This document shows positions 23,531 through 31,483 of a stretch of DNA of 34,061 nt, piece by piece. Where the stretch lies: contig JALEOL010000086.1 of NCBI GenBank assembly GCA_022766785.1, positions 1-34,061 of the forward strand, read 5' to 3'. The stretch is from Oscillospiraceae bacterium. GTDB lineage: Bacteria; Bacillota; Clostridia; Oscillospirales; Ruminococcaceae. The position numbers and the translations under genes were made by a program. The stretch's first letter is position 1; every line of letters begins with the position of its first letter. The notes beneath the pieces were generated by a model, which saw only the letters and a program-made list of their open reading frames with translations, had not been told where the DNA came from and did not search any database.

Positions 23531-24841
23531 TCAGCGTTTCTTGAAAAATCCCTTTTTGGGAGCGCTGGTTTCTTTGCGTTCTTCTTCTAGTTCCTTTAGT
23601 ATCTCACGCTTTAAGTTCTCGCGGAGATTTTCGTAGAGATTTTCGTAAAGGTTGTTATACAATTCGGCGGCGAGCTTCTCCTTGTCGATGAATACAGGTT
23701 CCGGTGCATTGATCTTTTTCTTCATTGCACGCTTTATCTCTTCAAGCTCAAAGGACGAGAATGCCGCGGCGGTGGAGGTGAATTCTTCCTCCTCAGGCTC
23801 GGGATCGGGCTTGGGTGCGGTCTCCTGCGGCGCTTCTTCGACCGGCTCGGGGGCAGGCTCGGCTGCCGGTTCGAATGCTACAGGATCTGGCACTTCCTCG
23901 GCTGCGGCTTCCGGTATAGTCTCCTGCGGCGCTTCTTCGACCGGCTCGGGGACAGGCTCGGCTGCCGGTTCGAATGCGACAGGCTCTGGCACTTCCTCAA
24001 CTGCGGCTTCCGGCGTGCTCTCCTGCGGCGTTTCCTCGACAGGCACGGGGGCAGGCTCGGCTGCCGGTTCAAATGCTACAGGCTCGGGAACTTCCTCAAC
24101 TGAGGCTTCCGGTATGGTATCCTGCGGCGCTTCCTCGACCGGCTCGGGGACAGGCTCGGCTGCCGGTTCAAATGCTAAAGGCTCCGGCACTTCCTCGGCT
24201 GCGGCTTCCGGCGCGGTCTCCTGCGGCGCTTCTTCGACCGGCTCGGGGATCGGCTCAGGGGCTGGTTCGGCTTCTACAGGCTCGGGCAATTCCTCAACTT
24301 CGGCTTCCGGCGTGCTCTCCTGCGGCGCTTCCTCGACAGGCACGGGGACAGGCTCGGCTGCCGGTTCTAATGCGACAGGCTCTGGCACTTCCTCGGCTGC
24401 GGCTTCCGGCGCGGTCTCCTGCGGCGCTTCCTCGACCGGCACGGGGGCAGGCTCGGCTGCCGGTTCGAATGCGACAGGCTCGTGAACATACTCAACTGCG
24501 GCTTCCGGCGTGCTCTCCTGCGGTACTTCCTCGACCGGCTCGGGGACAGGGTCGGCTGCCGGTTCAAATGCTACAGGCTCCGGCACTTCCTCGACTGCGG
24601 CTTCCGGCGTGCTCTCCTGCGGCGCTTCTTCGACCGGCTCGGGGACAGGCTCGGCTGCCGGTTCAAATGCGACAGGCTCCGCAATAACCGGCTTCGGGAC
24701 TTCCGTTTCTGACGGAATTGCCGCTTCCTGCGCCGGTGCAGTAGCAGCATTCGGCATAATATTCTGATCAACCTTATGACCGCAATGAGGACAGAAACGC
24801 GCCTGCGGTCTCAGCTTTTTACCACACTCTTCACAAAACAT
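23531..24841 (-). CDS. Zinc-ribbon protein with eight and a partial 33-residue acidic Pro/Glu repeats
   Basis: I do not know a function for this 436-aa protein. It opens with a zinc ribbon (Cys3, Cys6, Cys17, Cys20; CEEC and CPHC), then a short linker, then tandem 33-residue repeats of the type EPVAFEPAAEPVPEPVEEAP plus 13 more residues, very rich in Pro, Glu, Ala and Val, and probably extended and acidic. The last about 85 residues are different: helical and basic with LYENLYENLRENLKREILKE, ending in KKGFFKKR. No signal peptide or membrane segment is seen. The ATG at 24841 has GGAGG six bases upstream; a start at 24862 has no such site. Other reading frames over the repeats are open because of composition only. 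Confidence 0.85.
   Translation of the reverse strand: MFCEECGKKLRPQARFCPHCGHKVDQNIMPNAATAPAQEAAIPSETEVPKPVIAEPVAFEPAAEPVPEPVEEAPQESTPEAAVEEVPEPVAFEPAADPVPEPVEEVPQESTPEAAVEYVHEPVAFEPAAEPAPVPVEEAPQETAPEAAAEEVPEPVALEPAAEPVPVPVEEAPQESTPEAEVEELPEPVEAEPAPEPIPEPVEEAPQETAPEAAAEEVPEPLAFEPAAEPVPEPVEEAPQDTIPEASVEEVPEPVAFEPAAEPAPVPVEETPQESTPEAAVEEVPEPVAFEPAAEPVPEPVEEAPQETIPEAAAEEVPDPVAFEPAAEPAPEPVEEAPQETAPKPDPEPEEEEFTSTAAAFSSFELEEIKRAMKKKINAPEPVFIDKEKLAAELYNNLYENLYENLRENLKREILKELEEERKETSAPKKGFFKKR
23813..24679 (-). repeat. Tandem 99-bp repeat array inside the zinc-ribbon gene
   Basis: Eight 99-bp units and a partial ninth, in frame, encode the Pro/Glu repeats (33 codons each). Units differ by several codons each, for example EPVAFEP / EPVALEP / EPLAFEP, and at the ESTPEAAV / ETAPEAAA positions, which alternate in part. 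They are diverged rather than freshly duplicated; the partial copy ends next to the EEEEF stretch. Confidence 0.9.
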
Positions 24842-24869
24842 ATTGTACCTCCGGTTCATCATATATACT

Positions 24870-24886
24870 CCCGGCGCTTTACCGGG
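24870..24886 (-). other. Small hairpin in the leader of the zinc-ribbon gene
   Basis: CCCGG and CCGGG (24870-24874, 24882-24886) can pair with a 7-nt loop, 28 bases before the ATG. No clear -35/-10 pair is visible in the short gap to the xylB hairpin. Confidence 0.3.
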
Positions 24887-24917
24887 GAAATTTACCTGAC
24901 AGCAGTCTTATTCTGAA

Positions 24918-24952
24918 AATGCCCCCCAAATGATCACCACTCAGGAGGCATT
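24918..24952 (-). terminator. xylB terminator
   Basis: On the minus strand a 9-bp stem with one G-U pair (AATGCCTCC with GGGGGCATT) and a 17-nt loop is followed by TTTTCAG. It lies 18 bases past the xylB stop and separates it from the zinc-ribbon gene. Confidence 0.6.
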
Positions 24953-24970
24953 CTTATTCATCCCTATTAT

Positions 24971-26494
24971 TTACATCTGAGAAAGCTCAGCAAAACACTG
25001 CTTCATTGCCGGATAAAGCCTGCGGTACATTGCATATACCTTTTCATACTCGGCGGTGTTTTCCGCGATAGGTTCCTGTATCTTCTCGGGCTTGATGACT
25101 GCACGGCACGCCTCGGGAACGCTCTTGTAGATACCTGCACCGACTGCCGCAAGCAGAGCCACGCCAAGCGCAGGGCCTTCCTTGTTCTGGGTGGTCTTTA
25201 CCGGACAGCCGTAAAGGTCGGCAAGCATCTGACGCCACAGCGGAGAAGTTCCGCCGCCGCCGCACGCCATCATGTCGCTGACGTTTATGTTCATCTCGCG
25301 CATTACCTCAACACAGTCGCGCAGAGAGTAGGAAACGCCTTCCATTACTGCGCGGAGCATCTCCTTTTTCTTGTGCATGGTGGAAAGCCCGAAGAACACG
25401 CCGCGCGCGTTCGGGTCGAGGTGCGGAGTTCTCTCGCCGTTAAGATACGGCATGTAAAGAAGCCGGTTTGCGCCGATCGGGACGCTGCCTGCTTCCTTGT
25501 CCATAATGTAATACGGGTCAACACCCATGGAAAGCGCAGTCTCCATTTCAGCCCACGCGAAATTATCCCTGAACCATTTCAGCGAAAGCCCTGCGGACTG
25601 TGTAACGCCCATAACATGCCAGCAGCCGGGAACCGCGCAGCAGAAAGTATGTACTCTGCCCTTTTTGTCAATGGAAATATCCGAGGTATGCGCAAACACA
25701 ACGCCGGAAGAACCAATGGTCGTGAAAGCCTTTCCGTCCTCGACAACGCCTGTGCCTACTGCCGCTGCAGCATTATCGCCTGCTCCGCCCACAACGGGAG
25801 TGCCAGCCTTCAGCCCGGTAAGCTCCGCCGCCTTTGCGGTGACTGTACCGGTGATCTCCGGGGACTCATACACCTTTGCAAGAAGCGCCTTGTCAATGCC
25901 AAGCTTAGTCAGTACTTCATCAGACCAGCAGCGGTTCGGGATATCCAGAAGCTGCATTCCGCTGGCGTCGGAAACCTCGGTCGCGTATTCGCCGGTGAGC
26001 ATAAATCTTATGTAATCCTTGGGCAGCAGGATATGACGGCATTTCTCGTAATTCTGCGGCTCGTTGTTCTTCACCCACATGATCTTTGCGGCTGTAAATC
26101 CGGTAATGGCAGGATTTGCGGTGATCTCGATCATTCTGTCGGCGCCTACTTTATCGGTAATCTCAACGACCTCTTTTGCGGTACGCTGATCGCACCAGAT
26201 TATAGACTTGCGGATCGGCTGATTGTCGGCGTCCAGCATGACAAGACCGTGCATCTGACCTGACAGACCCACGCCCTTTATATCCTCGGGGCTTACCTTG
26301 CTCTCGGCGATAACGTCCCTGATACCGTTTACAGACGCATTCCACCAGTCCAGCGGCTCCTGCTCCGCGTAACCGTTCTGGGGAGTGTACAGTGGGTATT
26401 CATAGGTTGCACTAGCAACAGGTGTGCCGTCCTCAGAGAAAAGGACAGTCTTTGTACCGGAGGTGCCGATGTCAACGCCTAAAATGTAAGCCAT
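24971..26494 (-). CDS. xylB: Xylulokinase XylB
   Basis: XylB phosphorylates D-xylulose to xylulose 5-phosphate with ATP, bringing xylose into the pentose phosphate pathway. The 507-aa FGGY kinase has the N-terminal phosphate motif DIGTSGTKT, SGQMHGLV and WCDQRTAKE near the substrate site, the catalytic-Asp segment GGAGDNAAAAVG, and the C-terminal GERTPHLDPNARG and ACGGGGTSPLWRQMLAD. These favour xylulokinase over ribulokinase or glycerol kinase. AAGGAG precedes the ATG at 26494. It stands alone, with an operator-bearing promoter; no xylose isomerase or transporter gene is in the window. Confidence 0.95.
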   Translation of the reverse strand: MAYILGVDIGTSGTKTVLFSEDGTPVASATYEYPLYTPQNGYAEQEPLDWWNASVNGIRDVIAESKVSPEDIKGVGLSGQMHGLVMLDADNQPIRKSIIWCDQRTAKEVVEITDKVGADRMIEITANPAITGFTAAKIMWVKNNEPQNYEKCRHILLPKDYIRFMLTGEYATEVSDASGMQLLDIPNRCWSDEVLTKLGIDKALLAKVYESPEITGTVTAKAAELTGLKAGTPVVGGAGDNAAAAVGTGVVEDGKAFTTIGSSGVVFAHTSDISIDKKGRVHTFCCAVPGCWHVMGVTQSAGLSLKWFRDNFAWAEMETALSMGVDPYYIMDKEAGSVPIGANRLLYMPYLNGERTPHLDPNARGVFFGLSTMHKKKEMLRAVMEGVSYSLRDCVEVMREMNINVSDMMACGGGGTSPLWRQMLADLYGCPVKTTQNKEGPALGVALLAAVGAGIYKSVPEACRAVIKPEKIQEPIAENTAEYEKVYAMYRRLYPAMKQCFAELSQM

Positions 26495-26548
26495 ATTTAT
26501 GATCTCCTTGATTATTCAGTGTTCCCGTGACGGGTCAGAAAAAACGCT

Positions 26549-26566
26549 TGTGTAAACGTTTATACA
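26549..26566. promoter_or_regulatory. LacI/CcpA-type operator at the xylB start site
   Basis: TGTGTAAACGTTTATACA on the plus strand is an almost perfect 18-bp palindrome centred on CG, with one mismatched pair. On the minus strand TATAAACGTTTACA fits the CcpA cre consensus at 13 of 14 positions. It overlaps the predicted transcription start, a place where a repressor would block the promoter. CcpA and a sugar-specific LacI-family repressor are both possible. Confidence 0.75.
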
Positions 26567-26572
26567 TTTAAG

Positions 26573-26601
26573 ATTTTAATATATTCTGCATAATTTGTCA
26601 A
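26573..26601 (-). promoter_or_regulatory. xylB promoter
   Basis: Consensus -35 TTGACA (26596-26601), 17 bases, -10 TAAAAT (26573-26578). The predicted start near 26566 falls in the operator. The leader is about 72 bases. Confidence 0.85.
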
Positions 26602-26632
26602 GGGGTTTTCTCCCGATTTGGTGCAATGTTAC

Positions 26633-26667
26633 AAAAAAAACGCGTTAATTCTGTGACCCGGAACGCG
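26633..26667 (-). terminator. Terminator of the receiver-domain gene
   Basis: The stem CGCGTT/AACGCG (26662-26667 with 26641-26646) is followed on the minus strand by eight T (26633-26640). It lies just past the response-regulator stop and directly before the xylB promoter. Confidence 0.85.
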
Positions 26668-26701
26668 CGTCATGAGTAAAGGCGCTTTGGTCAGCTGAAT
26701 T

Positions 26702-27061
26702 TTACTTACCGGCAGACAGCGCTTTCCTGACTGCGGACAGCAGCGTATCCGGTCGGAACGGCTTGCTTACCAGCGGTGCGCCGGTGCTCTTTATTTTTTC
26801 AAGAGCGTCGCTGTCCTCGGCGGAAGTAAGGAATATCACGGGCAGCTGTGGGTTTATGCTCCGCAGGCGCTCGTAGGTCTGAAGCCCGTCAATCCCCGGC
26901 ATCAGCAGATCGAGCAGAACAAGGTCGGTATCGCCGCAGACAGCGCAAAGACATTCCTCCCCGGAATGCGCGCTTATCGTGTTATATCCGTTCTTGCGCA
27001 GCACAAATTCCGCCATACGGATATTCAAAGGTTCATCATCGGTTATAATGATATTTGACAT
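26702..27061 (-). CDS. Stand-alone receiver-domain protein (CheY/Spo0F-like)
   Basis: This 119-aa protein is a receiver domain only: acidic pair Asp8-Asp9, phosphorylated Asp51 (LLDLLMPG), Thr79 and Lys100 (VSKPF). It has no output domain, so it must pass phosphate on or act by protein contact; the histidine kinase is not in this window. The frame extends upstream to 27187, but the promoter at 27099-27127 lies inside that stretch, and AAAGGAAG sits seven bases before the ATG at 27061, so the short form is right. It is divergent from the TetR-type gene and closes with a strong terminator. Confidence 0.92.
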   Translation of the reverse strand: MSNIIITDDEPLNIRMAEFVLRKNGYNTISAHSGEECLCAVCGDTDLVLLDLLMPGIDGLQTYERLRSINPQLPVIFLTSAEDSDALEKIKSTGAPLVSKPFRPDTLLSAVRKALSAGK

Positions 27062-27098
27062 AGTAAAACTTCCTTTCATGCAAGAAAATTCCATATTT

Positions 27099-27127
27099 AT
27101 TATATCACGTCCGATGACCGCCGTCAA
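27099..27127 (-). promoter_or_regulatory. Promoter of the receiver-domain gene
   Basis: TTGACG (27122-27127), 17 bases, TATAAT (27099-27104), with TG one base before the -10 (extended). It excludes starts upstream of about 27092. Confidence 0.8.
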
Positions 27128-27262
27128 GGGTCTTTCGTCATTATTTCCAGAAGGTGGTTGTTTGCTCAGCCGTGATCTGACATACAATTCAGGAAAGCGA
27201 TTATATAAATATTCTATTAACAGCTATTTAAAATGAGTATAACGAAAAAACGGCGATAGTGT

Positions 27263-27312
27263 CACATCATGTTGACAATATGTGCTTTATGTGATATAAT
27301 AACCACATGTGA
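27263..27312 (+). promoter_or_regulatory. TetR gene promoter with repeated ATGTG/CACAT elements
   Basis: A perfect-consensus promoter, TTGACA (27272-27277), 17 bases, TATAAT (27295-27300), is surrounded by CACAT or ATGTG at 27263-27267, 27280-27284, 27289-27293 and a CACATGTG palindrome at 27304-27311, the last just past the -10. They look like operator half-sites, possibly for the TetR-type protein itself. The upstream ATG of the open frame at 27269 lies inside the promoter and is not a start. Confidence 0.75.
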
Positions 27313-27346
27313 ACAAACAGACAAATGTGCAGAAAGGCAGTGTATC

Positions 27347-27973
27347 ATGGCTATTACAACAAGAAACAACAGCGACAAAAGAGTCATCAGAACCAAAAAG
27401 GCTATCCGCACAGCGCTTTTCAAGATAATGGAGAACAAGGATATCGCCTCCATCACTATAAGCGAGCTGACGACCCTTGCAAATGTCAACCGCCGTACAT
27501 TCTACACACACTACAGCAACATAACAGACATTCTTGACGAAACAGAGTCAGAGATCGTTGACGCACTCACTGCCATATTGTCGCGCTTTGACACCTACAG
27601 CCTTATGAACAGCACCTACACCGTGTTCATTGAGCTGAGCCGGCTTATTACCGAGCAGTACGGATTTTATTTCCAGCTGATGAAAAGCGACTTCCGGGGC
27701 GTGCTGATATCGCGCATGAAAAACGTCCTCAAATCCTCCACGGATAAAATACTCGGCAACATCTCGATACCCTCCGATGAAAAATACGTCACGCTTCTGG
27801 CTTCATTCATCAACGGCGGATTTCTGAACCTGTTCCTTGAATGGAACAAATCCGGCAAGGAGCTTTCGATAGAGACCGCGGCAAAGGTCGCAAGCGTTAT
27901 GGTGGACTTCTGCGTGAAGAACGTCCCTGAACTGACAAACACTATAAACAATACCGAGTTCCCCAAAAACTGA
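27347..27973 (+). CDS. TetR-family transcriptional regulator
   Basis: This 208-aa protein has an N-terminal TetR helix-turn-helix (about residues 21-58: ...DIASITISELTTLANVNRRTFYTHYSN) in the usual place, then an all-helical ligand-binding half without recognised signatures; the DhaS/TetR_C group is the nearest guess. The ligand is unknown. The ATG at 27347 has AGAAAGG nine bases upstream; the frame is open from 27269 but the promoter occupies that stretch. It is divergent from the receiver-domain gene and convergent with mfd. Its target is unclear: no transporter lies beside it, so the gene may act only on its own promoter or elsewhere. Confidence 0.9.
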   Translation: MAITTRNNSDKRVIRTKKAIRTALFKIMENKDIASITISELTTLANVNRRTFYTHYSNITDILDETESEIVDALTAILSRFDTYSLMNSTYTVFIELSRLITEQYGFYFQLMKSDFRGVLISRMKNVLKSSTDKILGNISIPSDEKYVTLLASFINGGFLNLFLEWNKSGKELSIETAAKVASVMVDFCVKNVPELTNTINNTEFPKN

Positions 27974-27980
27974 GCACAAA

Positions 27981-28013
27981 AACTCCCGGGCATTTTGAAA
28001 TGCACCGGGAGTT
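27981..28013. terminator. Bidirectional terminator between the TetR gene and mfd
   Basis: AACTCCCGG / CCGGGAGTT (9 bp) encloses GCATTT / AAATGC (6 bp) with a 2-nt loop and one bulged A. On the plus strand it runs into ATTTTTA; on the minus strand into AGTTTTTGTGC. It serves the convergent TetR and mfd genes. Confidence 0.85.
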
Positions 28014-28017
28014 ATTT

Positions 28018-31000
28018 TTATGCTTCGTTCATCGCCTGTATCACAGAACGCATGGCTTCAAGCGGCTTCTCGTTCTTGTCAAGGGTAACTCTGATATGAC
28101 CCCTGTCGGTGGTTTCCAGAAGCATTCGCTTTCCGTACAGCTTTGATACCGCCGCAATCTTCTTCATGTCGAACTTACCCAGATAGAACAGCAGATCGTC
28201 CTTCATCTGGGTGATCTCAACGATATCCGCGGCGCTTGCCATGTTCCTCAGCCGTGCGACCTCGATAAGCCCGACCACCGACTTTGGCGGATCGCCGTAA
28301 CGGTCTATCAGCTCGTCGGTGACGTCAATGCTGTCCTCCTCCGACTGTATCCTTGCGATCTTGCGATAGCAGTCCACGCGCTGCGCCTGGTTGGAGATAT
28401 AGTCCTCAGGTATAAACGCGTCTATCTTGATATCCACAAGACACTCCTCCTTGTGGACGTCCTTTTCGCCGCGCTCCTCGCGGACTGCCTCGTCCAGCAG
28501 CTGAAGATACATATCATATCCGACATTCGCGAGGTGTCCGGACTGGTTCGCGCCGAGAATGCTTCCTGCGCCCCTTATCTCAAGGTCGCGCAGGGCGATC
28601 CTGAAACCGCTTCCGAACTGCGTGAACTCGCGGATAGCGTCAAGGCGTTTCTGGGATATCTCCGACAGGACTTTTCCGCGCTGGAACGTGAAATAGGCAT
28701 AGGCGCGCTTGTTCGTCCTGCCGACTCTGCCCCTTAGCTGGTGCAGCTGCGCAAGTCCCATGCAGTCGGAATTCTCGATTATCAGCGTGTTCACATTGGG
28801 AACGTCCACGCCGGTTTCGATTATCGTCGTGCAGACCAGCACGTCAAGACTTCCGTCAAGAAGCTGCCGCCATATTTCCAGCATCTGCTCCTCGGTCATT
28901 TTTCCGTGGGCAACGCCGACCCTGGCTTCCGGAACGAGGGAGCGTATTTTCTCGGCGCAGCTGTAGATAGAGTCTATCCGGTTGTGGATATAATACACCT
29001 GACCGCTGCGGCGAAGCTCCTTTTCTATCGCCTGCTTTATAATGCCCCAGTCGTGCTCCATTACATAGGTGGTGATCGGCTGTCTGTCCTGGGGCGGCTC
29101 GTCTATGACGCTCATGTCGCGGATACCGCTCATAGCCATGTTCAGCGTTCTTGGGATAGGCGTTGCAGAAAGCGTCAGGATATCCACGCCGTTGAACATG
29201 TCCTTGAATTTCTCCTTGTGGGCAACGCCGAAACGCTGCTCCTCGTCGATTATGACCAGTCCCAGATCCTTGAACCTGATATCCTCCTGGATAATTCTGT
29301 GAGTACCTATCAGGATATCTATACTGCCGTTTTTCAGGCGGCGGAGTATCTCACGCTGCTCTGCCGGAGTCTTGTGCCGGGAAAGCAGCGCGATATTAAT
29401 CGGAAAGCCCTCCATGCGGTTGCAGAAGGTCTGGAAATGCTGCCATGCAAGCACGGTCGTGGGAACAAGAACCGCGCACTGCTTCCCTGCCTCGGCGCAT
29501 TTGAACGCAGCACGCAGAGCGACCTCGGTCTTGCCGAAGCCCACGTCGCCGCAGAGCAGCCGCTCCATGGGAACAGGCTTCATCATATCCGCCTTGATCT
29601 CGTCGATGCACCTCAGCTGCGAATTGGTCTCGATGTAATTGAAATGCGCCTCGAAATCTTCCTGGAGCGAGTCGTCCGGTGGGAACTCAAATCCCTTGCT
29701 CCTCATTCTGCGTGAATAAAGCTCGATAAGCTCGCTCGCCATCTCCTTTGCGGCAGCCTTCGCCTTTGCCTTGGACTTCTGCCACTGGTCAGAATTCAGC
29801 TTGTTGAGCTTTACCGTGCCCACGTCGCCCGAGCCGATGTACCTTGACACAAGATCAAGCTGGGTCACTGGGATATAAAGCACGTCAGCGCCGGCGTAGC
29901 GTATCTTGATGTAGTCCTTTGCAACGCCGTCTGTCTCTATCTTGTGCACGCCGTCGAATATTCCTATCCCGTGGGAATAATGCACCACCAGGTCGCCGAT
30001 AGAAATATCCGCAAGGGAACGTATCTCCTCGCCCTTTTTCTTTTTCGGCGGACGCTTTCTTTCCGCGTGCACTGCGGTGTGGGTGAAAACAGCAAGCTTT
30101 GTCGTGCTGTATTCCATTCCTGCGCCCAGGGTGCCCGGGATAACGATCACCCTGCCCTTCAGCGGCTTCTCCGGCTCGGAAGCAAGGTCAGCCTTGAAGC
30201 CCTCGTCCTGGAGATCTCCGGCAAGGGTATGCGCACCCTTTTCCGTACCGGAGAATATCACGCAGGAAAAGCCCATGTCGAGATAGTTCTGCAATTCCGT
30301 GCGCAGCACCGAAAGCTCGCCGCTCCACGGAGAGGTCTGTATCGCACCCTGGACATCAAGGAGAAGACCCAGCTGCATGTCGCGCCCACGGATAAACGTG
30401 TCAAAATAGGCGCTGGTGCGCTCCTCCAGCTCCGAATACAGCTCGCCCTTTGTCAGCATAAAGCGGTCAAGCCCCCGGCAGAGTCGCTTTTCCTCGGTCT
30501 GAATGCGCAGATCCTCGGCGTGCTGCGCGGCTATCGCCCGGTAGTTCTCCCTTACAGACGTATTCTCGCAGACGAATACCGCCTGCGCATAGTCGAATAT
30601 CGTCGCTTCGCTGTCGTAGCACAGGGGAAAAAAACGGTCGGCGGCGCTGAGCGTGATACCACCCCGTAGCTTCTGGCAGTCCGAAGAAAGGCGCTCGCGC
30701 ATTTCCGGTGCGTTCTTTCCGCGCAGCTTCTTTGAGAGAGCCTCGATACGTTCGCAAAGCTCCTCCGCAGAGCTGAACAGCATTTCGGAAGCAGGAGATA
30801 TCCTGACAGATTCTATCGGCTCGGTGCGGCGCTGGGTCTCGATATCGAAACTAGTCAGGCTGTCCACGGTGTCGCCCCAGAGTTCAAGGCGGCAGGGAGC
30901 GGCGCAGCTCGGGGGGAATATATCCACGATGCCGCCGCGCACCGAGAACTGCCCCGGTCCCTCAATGAGGTCGCACCGTGAATATCCGGCGGCGATAAGC

Positions 31001-31473
31001 CCTGCGGTAAGCTCCTCCAGTGAGATGTCCATATCCTGCGAAAGAGTAATTGTGCGCTGCCGCAGCACATCCGGCGGAACAGTCAGCTGAGCCGCCGCCT
31101 CGGGAGAGCAGATAACAGTGCTGCATTCCCCGAAAAGCATAGCAGAAAGCGCATAGATACGCTTGTGCTCGTACTCCTTAGAGGAAGCCTCGTAGTCTCC
31201 CAGAAGAAGCTCCTTAGCCGGATAGAGCAGAGCCGTTCCGGTGCCGTACATCGCGTTGATGTCAGTGCACAGGCGCTGCGCCTCCGCCTCATTCTCGGCT
31301 ATAGTGAGCACCGGGCGGAGCCGTTCCTTCCGGAGCAGCGCGCCGATGAAATGCGCCTTGTGTATATGCGAAACGCCTGTCACAAGGGCAGGCAGGTCAT
31401 GTTTTTCGTCAAGGTATTGACTTAGTCTGTGGAATTCCGGGATTTGCTCCGCAGCATAAAAGAATAGATCCAT
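28018..31473 (-). CDS. mfd: Transcription-repair coupling factor Mfd
   Basis: Mfd frees RNA polymerase stalled at lesions and recruits UvrA. The 1151-aa protein has the N-terminal UvrB-like region, the RNA-polymerase-interacting domain (LVVHYSHGIGIFDGVHKIE...DYIKIRYAGADVLYIPVTQLD near 500-550), the RecG-like motor with Walker A GDVGFGKT (near 642-649), IDEEQRFG (near 743) and SATPIPRTL, and the C-terminal domain. A further GSGFRIALRDLEIRGAGSILG motif is typical. The length is normal. The ATG at 31473 has GAGGAA upstream and begins ten bases after the pth stop, the common pth-mfd pair. Confidence 0.97.
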   Translation of the reverse strand: MDLFFYAAEQIPEFHRLSQYLDEKHDLPALVTGVSHIHKAHFIGALLRKERLRPVLTIAENEAEAQRLCTDINAMYGTGTALLYPAKELLLGDYEASSKEYEHKRIYALSAMLFGECSTVICSPEAAAQLTVPPDVLRQRTITLSQDMDISLEELTAGLIAAGYSRCDLIEGPGQFSVRGGIVDIFPPSCAAPCRLELWGDTVDSLTSFDIETQRRTEPIESVRISPASEMLFSSAEELCERIEALSKKLRGKNAPEMRERLSSDCQKLRGGITLSAADRFFPLCYDSEATIFDYAQAVFVCENTSVRENYRAIAAQHAEDLRIQTEEKRLCRGLDRFMLTKGELYSELEERTSAYFDTFIRGRDMQLGLLLDVQGAIQTSPWSGELSVLRTELQNYLDMGFSCVIFSGTEKGAHTLAGDLQDEGFKADLASEPEKPLKGRVIVIPGTLGAGMEYSTTKLAVFTHTAVHAERKRPPKKKKGEEIRSLADISIGDLVVHYSHGIGIFDGVHKIETDGVAKDYIKIRYAGADVLYIPVTQLDLVSRYIGSGDVGTVKLNKLNSDQWQKSKAKAKAAAKEMASELIELYSRRMRSKGFEFPPDDSLQEDFEAHFNYIETNSQLRCIDEIKADMMKPVPMERLLCGDVGFGKTEVALRAAFKCAEAGKQCAVLVPTTVLAWQHFQTFCNRMEGFPINIALLSRHKTPAEQREILRRLKNGSIDILIGTHRIIQEDIRFKDLGLVIIDEEQRFGVAHKEKFKDMFNGVDILTLSATPIPRTLNMAMSGIRDMSVIDEPPQDRQPITTYVMEHDWGIIKQAIEKELRRSGQVYYIHNRIDSIYSCAEKIRSLVPEARVGVAHGKMTEEQMLEIWRQLLDGSLDVLVCTTIIETGVDVPNVNTLIIENSDCMGLAQLHQLRGRVGRTNKRAYAYFTFQRGKVLSEISQKRLDAIREFTQFGSGFRIALRDLEIRGAGSILGANQSGHLANVGYDMYLQLLDEAVREERGEKDVHKEECLVDIKIDAFIPEDYISNQAQRVDCYRKIARIQSEEDSIDVTDELIDRYGDPPKSVVGLIEVARLRNMASAADIVEITQMKDDLLFYLGKFDMKKIAAVSKLYGKRMLLETTDRGHIRVTLDKNEKPLEAMRSVIQAMNEA

Positions 31474-31483
31474 CGTTGTTTCC

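Noticed and set aside
23813-24679. CRISPR array
   Set aside because: The 99-bp units adjoin without spacers, differ by substitutions and are in frame with a gene.
23652-24687. Plus-strand and off-frame products (277 and 237 aa) rich in Ser/Gly or Arg/Ala/Pro
   Set aside because: They arise because the 99-bp unit is a multiple of three and has biased composition, leaving several frames open. The minus-strand frame has the zinc ribbon and a good ribosome site.
27062-27187. Longer N-terminus of the receiver protein (start at 27187)
   Set aside because: It would run upstream of the promoter at 27099-27127 and lacks a ribosome site, while the ATG at 27061 has one.
27269-27346. Longer TetR start at 27269
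   Set aside because: The ATG overlaps the -35 box of the promoter that transcribes the gene; transcripts would start downstream.
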